Assembly (NCBI GenBank): GCA_009664345.1
Contig: CP043547.1
Coordinates: 2,384,709 to 2,448,708 of the forward strand
DNA length: 64,000 bases
Source of the DNA: Planctomycetales bacterium 10988
GTDB lineage: Bacteria; Planctomycetota; Planctomycetia; Pirellulales; Pb10988
Direction: 5' to 3'
Shown here: piece by piece, positions 45,170 to 52,437 of the stretch
Layout of the letters: every line of letters begins with the position of its first letter
Position numbering within the stretch: position 1 is the stretch's first letter
Program-made: the position numbers and the translations under genes
The notes under the pieces: model-generated
What the model was told of the DNA's origin: nothing
Database searches by the model: none
What the model saw: the letters and a program-made list of their open reading frames with translations, nothing else

Positions 45170-45859
45170 TTAAACTTCGACCGTTTGAAAAAGTCGTTGA
45201 TGAATGTTTGTTGCTAGACTTTCGAAAGCCTCCCGAGCTGTCCCTTCCGGAAGATCGGAACCGGGCTGTTGCGGCCACTGTCCCATTTCCCACTGCTCTG
45301 GAACCGGCGGCTGAAGCACCAGTTTTCCGTATTGATCCCCCATCAGGCGAAAACTTTCCGCTTGCAAACGATCATGCTTCCGAAAGCGATTGATCATCAA
45401 ACCCAACAGCCGAAGCTGGGGATTTTTCTTACGGGCAAAATGCAAAGCACTGGCCCCGGAAGGAATCGTTTTCAACGTCAATGGGTCCGCCAAACAAGTC
45501 AGAATCACCCCGTGGGAACGCTCTAACATCGGCCGGGCTTTGTGGTCGGTCAGCATCGGGCCATCAATCAGGATGATTCCCTCCGCGTGCGAATCCTTCC
45601 AACCCGTCATCGAGTCATCGAAGAACTCCCCCAAAGCATCTTCCGGCGAATACCGGACCAAGGAAACATTCGGCCAATGGCAATAACCCGATTCATCTTC
45701 CGCCAAGAGACTCGCGGCCCCGACGGCTTCCACATCGAGCAAAATGGTGGGAATCCCCCGGCTTCCATAAAGGTAGGCCAAGGCCGCAGCAGCGGATGTC
45801 TTGCCCGTGCCTCCTTTATGACTCCCTAAAAAGAGGACACGCGGACCTGCGGACTTCAT
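45170..45859 (-). CDS. ParA/MinD-family ATPase
   Basis: From the ATG at 45859, with AGGGGAATCC close upstream, the product is 229 residues. The P-loop is 'LGSHKGGTGKTSAAAALAYL' with the deviant Lys present (KGGTGKT, residues 15-21). 'TILLDVEAVGAASLL' and 'IILIDGPMLTDHKARPMLER' follow. It is shorter than typical ParA and has a single C-terminal helical region. It lies between a membrane NTPase and a second ParA-like gene. Confidence 0.88.
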   Translation of the reverse strand: MKSAGPRVLFLGSHKGGTGKTSAAAALAYLYGSRGIPTILLDVEAVGAASLLAEDESGYCHWPNVSLVRYSPEDALGEFFDDSMTGWKDSHAEGIILIDGPMLTDHKARPMLERSHGVILTCLADPLTLKTIPSGASALHFARKKNPQLRLLGLMINRFRKHDRLQAESFRLMGDQYGKLVLQPPVPEQWEMGQWPQQPGSDLPEGTAREAFESLATNIHQRLFQTVEV

Positions 45860-46088
45860 CGGGATTCCCCTTTTGTAGTAAGTCAAATGCTCTGTCGGTT
45901 CGAAGGTCGATCACTTCTTTCTCTTCGTCATCTTCCCGCTTTCGGACGATTTCCGCCAGGGCTATTTTGTACGATTTTTCCTAAAATCCCAATTATAATC
46001 ATCAAGCAATCGGATCTGGCAAATTAGAGCATTTTTTCCCGCCTGCTCGGATGGAGAAGCCCCCATCGTTTCGGGCGTGAAAACTCTC

Positions 46089-47624
46089 TCAAAGGGGGCT
46101 GAATGCCTCTTGGTCACGCCGATAAATGGTCAAGGTCGATTCGAAACTTTCCTTGGAAATCTTCCATTCCGGTTGATCATCCGTATAAGAATTGCAATGA
46201 GCAACCAACAGTCGATACAGAAATTGGAACAAATGCCGGGGCACTCGCAAGCTGCGGAAGGCTTCCAACAGGCGTTGTTCGGTGATGCCGTCGTCGAACC
46301 AATCTCGCAAAGTGACTTCTTTACCGGGTACGGCACAGGCTTTCAAGCGGGCGTTCGCCACGTCGTACAGGGCCTCGCCTGTCCAATCCAAGGTCCGCGT
46401 GAAGTTCTGTTTGTCGAGCCGAGCCCGTTGGTGGAAGTCGCGATCTTCTCGATCAATGTAATAGACCAACTCCACCGGCAGCAGCATCTTGAAGCCTAAG
46501 TTGTCTTGCTTCAACAACTTATTATCAAGAATCGGCCAGACCAAATCACGCATTCGCTCCGCGGAACCGCCGACCAAGTTCGGTTCATCGACCCGATCCA
46601 TAAGGACGACAATGCTTTCATAATCGAGTGCTTGCAACAATCCTTTAAATTTTAGCAATAATTCGTATCGGTCGTCACTACGAAAAGTATTCGGAAAGGG
46701 TTGATTAGAGAGATCATCGCCGGAGATTTTCATCAGGATTTGAGTGAGGGGCCAAATATCGCGAAGCCCGGTTCGCACGTGCCGGACAATTCCTCGCGAG
46801 AGCCACCAACGACGAAGGAAGCGAAAGAGGAGTGGAAGGAAGCCCGCCGCGATGATGCCCAAGAACCACCATGAGGAAATCCAAGCAAAGAACGGACCCC
46901 AAGAAAGAGCCAAGATCCCCATCACCAGGGCGATCGCTCCGCCCACGGCTCGGTCCCAATAGCTCATCCAGATTGGATATTTCACCTTTTTTCGCAGACG
47001 GCCCCACCGCGTGCGGAGCGATTCCTCCATCGATTGATCGTAGATCGCAGCTAAAAGAAGTAAATCTCGCCGCTGCGGACCATCAAAAACTTCCGACAAC
47101 GATTTATTCTGAGACAGTTCCTGATAATTAGTGGAAGACTTTTCTTTACTTTCTCCGGAAGTGTCCATCGAATGAGTGGCTGCAACCGGGGCATTGAGTT
47201 TTTCTTGCTTCAAAAGCCCATCGACAAGTTGCGTGATGCCCAGTGAAAGGATGGCATCAATGTGGTCCCAAAGTTTCCATTTCTTGAAAACTCGATCCGG
47301 ACGGCCAACGCGACCCAGAAACCGATCTAGAAAAGGATTGAAGTTATCATAGGAAATGATGAAGACTTTTTCGCTTGGATGCTCTTCATTATGTCGTTGC
47401 AAAGAGCGAATGATTTGGAGTTTGAGGGCTGTTTTACCAGCCCCCTTTTCTCCAAAAACCAGCGAGGTCGAAGGGTCGCCGGGGTCTCCACAGATTTTAT
47501 CCCAACTCGGATGATGGGTGCCCAAGAGGCAATGTTTTTTGAAGACCGGATCGGTTTGGGCATCTTCTTCGACGAAAGGATTCATGTGAATCCCGTAATG
47601 ATTGAGAAAGGTTTGCACCTTCAT
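46089..47624 (-). CDS. Membrane-anchored P-loop ATPase (AAA/KAP-like)
   Basis: A 511-residue protein with a strong SD (AAGGAGG just before the ATG at 47624). The N-terminus 'HYGIHMNPFVEEDA' resembles the ExeA-type opening. The Walker A is 'VFGEKGAGKTALKLQ' (58-65) and the Walker B is 'SIVVLMDRVDEPNLVGG'. Two adjacent membrane helices (about residues 230-275: 'AIALVMGILALSWGPFFAWI', 'WFLGIIAAGFLPLLFRFL') split the ATPase domain, as in KAP-family NTPases. Its role is unknown. It is upstream of the two ParA-like genes. Confidence 0.82.
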   Translation of the reverse strand: MKVQTFLNHYGIHMNPFVEEDAQTDPVFKKHCLLGTHHPSWDKICGDPGDPSTSLVFGEKGAGKTALKLQIIRSLQRHNEEHPSEKVFIISYDNFNPFLDRFLGRVGRPDRVFKKWKLWDHIDAILSLGITQLVDGLLKQEKLNAPVAATHSMDTSGESKEKSSTNYQELSQNKSLSEVFDGPQRRDLLLLAAIYDQSMEESLRTRWGRLRKKVKYPIWMSYWDRAVGGAIALVMGILALSWGPFFAWISSWWFLGIIAAGFLPLLFRFLRRWWLSRGIVRHVRTGLRDIWPLTQILMKISGDDLSNQPFPNTFRSDDRYELLLKFKGLLQALDYESIVVLMDRVDEPNLVGGSAERMRDLVWPILDNKLLKQDNLGFKMLLPVELVYYIDREDRDFHQRARLDKQNFTRTLDWTGEALYDVANARLKACAVPGKEVTLRDWFDDGITEQRLLEAFRSLRVPRHLFQFLYRLLVAHCNSYTDDQPEWKISKESFESTLTIYRRDQEAFSPL

Positions 47625-47682
47625 CGAGACCTCCTTGAACGAATGTGCCTACGGACAAGGAAGGTCGTTGCCGCAGGCAAAA

Positions 47683-48243
47683 TTATGATTTTTTCATCCC
47701 TTCGATCATGTCCATAAAGGCTTTTTCATGATCGGAAACAGTTTTCTTGGGACCGTAAAATTTAAGATAAATTCGCATATTGGGCGAAGTATCGACGATG
47801 GCACCCATCATGCGATAACCTTCACGATTGACTTTCGGGCCGAAGAATCCGCGAGGAGTATCCACAAAAGTTCCCGAAATATCGACAATCGATACATCAT
47901 AACCAGCGGCTTTGACTTTGGTCACCTTTGCTTCGCCATCTTTCGCAGCGAATTGACCGGACCAACGATCGATATTCGCTTGGATATCCCCTCCGGCAGC
48001 CATTACAGTAAAGCGGCCATCAGCGCTATCCCCTTCGGAAGCCGGGGCAGCATATTCATAAGCGACGATGCTCGAACGCGGTTGCTTTTGCACCCAACTA
48101 TCCGGAGCGGTCACTTTCACGGCACTCAGGTCCATTTCTTCCGCGGAAACCGCCGTCGGACTAATTGCCATGGCAGAAACAACAAAAGCACTGAAAAGGA
48201 AACAAGTCAAAGCTTGTGCCGTTTTGATCGTTTGTAAGGACAT
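47683..48243 (-). CDS. Secreted hypothetical protein
   Basis: Not recognised. From the ATG at 48243 (GAGG upstream) the product is 186 residues with signal peptide 'ALTCFLFSAFVVSAMAISP'. The mature part is compact and mixed alpha/beta ('VTAPDSWVQKQPRSSIVAYE', 'ADGRFTVMAAGGDIQANIDR', 'YRMMGAIVDTSPNMRIYLKF') and ends in a helical 'HEKAFMDMIEGMKKS'. It looks like a small periplasmic domain protein. It is upstream of the ATPase cluster on the same strand, but no link is evident. Confidence 0.7.
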   Translation of the reverse strand: MSLQTIKTAQALTCFLFSAFVVSAMAISPTAVSAEEMDLSAVKVTAPDSWVQKQPRSSIVAYEYAAPASEGDSADGRFTVMAAGGDIQANIDRWSGQFAAKDGEAKVTKVKAAGYDVSIVDISGTFVDTPRGFFGPKVNREGYRMMGAIVDTSPNMRIYLKFYGPKKTVSDHEKAFMDMIEGMKKS

Positions 48244-48286
48244 TGAAAAACCTCGCAAGGGGCAAAAAATCTTTTCTTGAAATTAA

Positions 48287-48328
48287 AGCGTTTTTCCTTT
48301 GCCTGTCGCCATTCAGAAGGAAAACGCT
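48287..48328 (-). terminator. Possible stem-loop
   Basis: AGCGTTTTTCCTT and AAGGAAAACGCT form a 12-bp stem with one bulge and a 17-nt loop. On the minus strand it lies about 275 nt after the kinase stop and is followed by TTTAATTTC. Nothing else of note was seen between 48244 and 48603. Confidence 0.4.
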
Positions 48329-48603
48329 CTGGACGACTTTGCAAACGCCTTCCGCATTCGGTTTCAGTACAGGAAAAGGTCCGCAACAGTTCGTTCGAAA
48401 CCTAGCCTGTTCCCTGAAATTCCGTAAGTCATCCCGAAAGTGGAGGGTTTGAAGGCATTGTAATGATCCTAAGGACTTCAAGCCAGAAGATCCAGATCAG
48501 CAACCCCAGGAGAAACCGGAAAGAAAGATTTCTTCGCAGCAGGGAATCCTTCAAAGAAAAGAATAGGTGTGAATCAATGCCGAAGAGGGAATGAGAAGCA
48601 ACC

Positions 48604-50439
48604 TTACTTTTTGGCACGAAGAAGGCGTTTGTGAGCTTGACGATTGACCTCATAGACAGCCATGCAACCGGTCATGATCCCCTGATAGGCAGCCCCGAAT
48701 GCAGCACCAATCAAAAAGCCAATGATTACCCCTGGACCATAGTAATTCCCTTCCATCATCCGAAGAGAAAGCCACCCGACGCCGAGTCCAATCAGGGTTC
48801 CAATGAGTCCGCCGATGATTCCACCTAAGAACATTCCCAGGGCAATTTTACGGCGAATCTGGTTTCTCTCGTCGGCAACTTGGGCTTCGGTCTGAGAGAC
48901 TCGACGCATCGCTTCCAAGGAAGCGGCCGAGTTCGCAGGGGCGATAGAAACTTGGTTGCTGGCAGAAAGGCTGATGCTTTCATCTTCCGGAGTTGGGGTA
49001 GATTCCGCCTCTTTGGCTTCGAGTTCCTCATTCCGTTCTTGAATTTTAGTCGCGCCGGTGTCACCGACATCCAAGACCATGCCACTGCGGGAACCACGAA
49101 TCCGGCGAGTCGATGGAGGCGTTATCTCATTGGTGGCCGCGGCGTTGCGGCTGGAGTCCCCTTCCCTCGAACGGTAAGTTCCGCGACGGAGGGTGCTACT
49201 TTTTCGGGTGGGAGTGCCGAGTCTTCCAAGAATCTCTTCTCGCTCGCTGGCCGGCATCGCGGTTGCGGAACCTTGATTCGCTTCCCAAGCGAACGGAGCG
49301 ATGGCCTCGGCCACTTCTCCTGGCTCTTGATAACGATTTTCCGGCAAACGGGCCATCATTTTTCGCAGAACCGCATCCAATTCCTCTGGGACATCCGCTC
49401 GCAACTCCCGAATACTGCGGGCCTCACGACTGGCACGAGCCATGATCTTTTGGAGTTTCGTTTTTCCTTCATAAGGAATTTCACCGGTCAGCACTTTAAA
49501 GAGCGTGCATCCTAAGCTGAAGATATCGGAACGAGTATCCGCATTTCGTGTGCTTTCGGCCTGTTCTGGGGCAATATAATCCGGAGTTCCAAAGGTTTGA
49601 TCCGGCCGAGTCAATCGCTCCTCATCAACCTTATCATTAATCATCCGCGCGAAGCCCAGATCGAGAATCTTCGCACGCGGGCAAGATTCAAGGTCTCCTA
49701 AGATGACGATATTACTAGGCTTTACATCTCGGTGAACGAGACCCCGTTGGTGTCCATATTGCAAGGCGAGAGCGACTTGCCGAATACATTCACAGGCCCA
49801 AGAAATCGGCAGAGGGCCATGATCGCGCCACCAGTGGAACAGGTCTTTTCCATCGACCAACTCCATGACCAAGAAAGGACTATCGCCTTCCAGAGCGGCC
49901 TCGTAGGCAGTGACCATATTGGGATGATGAAGGGCAAGCGCAACCCGGGCTTCCCGCTGAAAACGGGTCAGCATATCCCCTTTACTGAGAAGTGAGGAAT
50001 CAAGGACTTTCAGTGCAACTTCACGTTGTCCTTTTTCCTCAAAGGCTTTGTAAACCGTGCCGCTGCCGCCTGCGCCAAGTCGATCGAGGAGTTTATACCG
50101 ATTTCCGCTCGCACCGGGCTTGCTATAAAAGAAGCGCGTGCGACCTGCCAAGAGTTCCTTTGCCTGCCAACCATTGAGAATTCCCCCTTCGACCAATAAT
50201 TGTGACATGGTTTCTGGGGAAATCGATTGATGGCTGACAATCCGACTTCTCAACTGCCCGACATGATTACTCGATATCAGCCGACTTGTCTCTAAGTTGG
50301 TGATGAATGTTTCCAAGTTTCCGGACTCCAAAACCGCTGCCCCCTGCCCCGCTGATCGATTTGTAGTTCCGTCCGCCCTCTGTTTACTAGGTGGTTCAAC
50401 AACTTGCTGTGAAAGTTTCATCCTAAGACTTCCATTCAT
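48604..50439 (-). CDS. Ser/Thr protein kinase with glycine-zipper membrane tail
   Basis: A 611-residue Hanks-type (PknB-like) kinase. The N-terminal 110 residues include a helical region common in planctomycetal kinases ('MSQLLVEGGILNGWQAKELL'). The kinase domain (about 115-385) is intact: 'LGAGGSGTVY' (Gly loop), K144, 'HRDVKPSNIV' (236-245), 'DLGFA' (DxG, Asp260) and 'APEQ'. After a low-complexity linker come two Gly-rich hydrophobic segments ('MFLGGIIGGLIGTLIGLGVG', 'GVIIGFLIGAAFGAAYQGIM') and a short basic tail. It is anchored, with the kinase in the cytoplasm. It is downstream of the Hsp70-kinase/J-protein pair, separated by a 650-bp gap. A start at 50421 is also possible. Confidence 0.93.
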   Translation of the reverse strand: MNGSLRMKLSQQVVEPPSKQRADGTTNRSAGQGAAVLESGNLETFITNLETSRLISSNHVGQLRSRIVSHQSISPETMSQLLVEGGILNGWQAKELLAGRTRFFYSKPGASGNRYKLLDRLGAGGSGTVYKAFEEKGQREVALKVLDSSLLSKGDMLTRFQREARVALALHHPNMVTAYEAALEGDSPFLVMELVDGKDLFHWWRDHGPLPISWACECIRQVALALQYGHQRGLVHRDVKPSNIVILGDLESCPRAKILDLGFARMINDKVDEERLTRPDQTFGTPDYIAPEQAESTRNADTRSDIFSLGCTLFKVLTGEIPYEGKTKLQKIMARASREARSIRELRADVPEELDAVLRKMMARLPENRYQEPGEVAEAIAPFAWEANQGSATAMPASEREEILGRLGTPTRKSSTLRRGTYRSREGDSSRNAAATNEITPPSTRRIRGSRSGMVLDVGDTGATKIQERNEELEAKEAESTPTPEDESISLSASNQVSIAPANSAASLEAMRRVSQTEAQVADERNQIRRKIALGMFLGGIIGGLIGTLIGLGVGWLSLRMMEGNYYGPGVIIGFLIGAAFGAAYQGIMTGCMAVYEVNRQAHKRLLRAKK

Positions 50440-51090
50440 TTGCTATTTCACGCTATGAGATAGATTTGGATAAAAAGTGAATTCTGTCAAGTCTCAGGAA
50501 TCCCAGTAACCTAAAAAGGCGAAATCCCCCCTAACAAGAAGGGGTATATTCAGTGAGACCGGAATTATAAAAAAAATAAAGTTAACCAATTGTTAAAATT
50601 ACATGAATAAATGAGCCCAGCCAGCAAACTGACCATGGGCAAAACACCAATACAAGTTTTTACTTGCTTTTTAAAACGTTGCAATCCATTTCCTGCAATC
50701 AGAAAGGCTTGAAAGAAATACCTCTTCCAATTGCTCGGATTGACTGATTTGTGCTAGCCTCAACCAATATTCTTCGCGAATCCCAACCAAAACCCACAAA
50801 GGTCACGCAAACCATCCATATTAAAATATAACAGATGGATGCTAACCTAATTTATCACCTTTTATTACCATTGCATTAGGGAGATGGATGGAACATGAAC
50901 GGGGGAATCCCCCCCTATCTGGCGGGCATTCAATAATGAATCGGGAGGATTCAAGTGCTTAAGAAGAAGTTTTCTCGATGGTTATAGTACTCAACGAATG
51001 CAAAGCACTTTTGAGGATATCAAACTGCTGAGAATCAGAAACACTGGCCTGTTTTTGAGAACACAGACCAATCGCAGTGCCGGAGGTTAG
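50440..51090. other. 650-bp intergenic region, A/T-rich
   Basis: No gene seen. It holds small inverted repeats: TTAAC-N5-GTTAA (50582-50596), GGGGGAATCCCCC (50901-50913) and a CCCC ... GGGG hairpin near 50530. GCAAAGCACTTTTGAG at 51000 is a weak A/T-tract motif. The promoter of the membrane kinase should lie here. Confidence 0.4.
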
Positions 51091-52152
51091 CTAGGAAGGA
51101 GAGTCAGAGCGAGAAGGTGAATCGACCGCATTGCGGACTCGCTCGACGAGGGTTTGAATGAGTTTATCTTCCCGTTCCTTCAAGTTGCTTTCTCGCCAAT
51201 CCAGGTGTTCTTCGCGGGAAGACTGTTCTTCGATGGCGGCTGTCATTTTCCGTTTGAGTTGGAGGGCTTCTTCGCGGAGCCGCTGCAAGTCGGATTCTCG
51301 GGCTTTAAGTTCTGCACTCGTTTTCTGCAAATCGAGCTGCTGGCGATCCACGACACCTTCGGATTTTTCTAGATTCTTTTCCCGAGTTCGCAGATCGTGT
51401 TCTTTTTCCCGAAGCTCAGAGATTTGCCGATCGAGATTCCGTTCTTTCTCTTCCAATTCGCTTGCTTTTTGGTTGAGTTCGTTGATCCGTTGGGGATTTT
51501 CAAAGATGCTACTACTGGGATCGTTGACGGCAGGGGCACCCATTTGATTGGAAACTTGGGCGGACATTCGCTTGATCTCCGCCGCCTGCGTCGCCAGCTT
51601 GGCCTCGCGGATTTGAAGCTCCGTTTCTCGACCCATGACGGCCGATTCACGATTGGCGACTTCACGCTCTCTTCGTTCAATTTCGGCTAATCGCCGCTGG
51701 AGGTCCTCGGTCTCATAATCATCCTCCGGCTCATTCCGTCGCGAGCTTCCTCGATGGTCCTGATCGTTCGCCCGATGGTTTGAACGCCGATTATTCGTCG
51801 AGCGGGAGGACGCTCCCCGGCGGGGCACACGCGGTGAGCCACCTCCTCCGAAGAGGTCCGTAAAGCTACTGCCAGAACTTACCCGCCCTGGCTTGCTGGT
51901 CGCTTGAGGAGCATCTTGAGCGGTATCGTCTTGGGCCGATCGCTGCTTGTCATAGATCGCCCGACGTTTGGAAGAGGTGAGAACCTCGTAGGCCTCGCTG
52001 AGTAGCTTGTATTGATTGGCCGCTTCCTGATCACCTGGGTTGAGATCAGGGTGAAACTCCCGCGCAAGCCGGTAAAATCGTGCTCGGATTTCGGCAACAC
52101 TTGCGTCAGGTTTCGCTCCTAGTAAGGAGTAGTAATCGGGCTTCTCGGGCAT
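51091..52152 (-). CDS. J-domain (DnaJ-type) coiled-coil protein
   Basis: A 353-residue protein. The J domain is at residues 5-68: 'DYYSLLGAKPDASVAEIRAR' and the HPD motif 'REFHPDLNPGD' (HPD 34-36), then 'YKLLSEAYEVLTSSKRRAIY'. It lacks the DnaJ Gly/Phe region, zinc fingers and C-terminal domains. A Ser/Arg/Asp-rich linker leads to a long heptad coiled coil (about 130-340; 'LEEKERNLDRQISELREKEH', 'LQRLREEALQLKRKM'). J proteins stimulate Hsp70 ATPase through HPD. It is on the same strand 286 bp downstream of the Hsp70-kinase, so it is the likely partner. Confidence 0.93.
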   Translation of the reverse strand: MPEKPDYYSLLGAKPDASVAEIRARFYRLAREFHPDLNPGDQEAANQYKLLSEAYEVLTSSKRRAIYDKQRSAQDDTAQDAPQATSKPGRVSSGSSFTDLFGGGGSPRVPRRGASSRSTNNRRSNHRANDQDHRGSSRRNEPEDDYETEDLQRRLAEIERREREVANRESAVMGRETELQIREAKLATQAAEIKRMSAQVSNQMGAPAVNDPSSSIFENPQRINELNQKASELEEKERNLDRQISELREKEHDLRTREKNLEKSEGVVDRQQLDLQKTSAELKARESDLQRLREEALQLKRKMTAAIEEQSSREEHLDWRESNLKEREDKLIQTLVERVRNAVDSPSRSDSPS

Positions 52153-52437
52153 GAAGGCTTATCGTAACAGGACAAAACAAATGAGAGTCGAACCTTTTCC
52201 AAGTAATTCCGTTTGGAGAGGTTTTGTCCCTTGGCACTAGAAACGGAAAGATCGGGCAACCGGACGAACTCACCGGAAAGTTTGCCCATTCGGATAGATT
52301 TCCTTACTGCATTGGTAGCTAGAAACGAAAGGCGTGTCAAGGAATGCGGACAACCGATCAAAGACTTCTGCCTTGCGGCTCGAACCCTTTTGCAAGATTG
52401 CTACTCATAAAACTGACCGCTTGATAAATCCGCGTCC

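Noticed and set aside
45986-46100. AGCCCCC ... GGGGGCT inverted repeat
   Set aside because: The loop is over 30 nt and one arm lies in the ATPase gene's end; no T-run follows, so I do not call a terminator.
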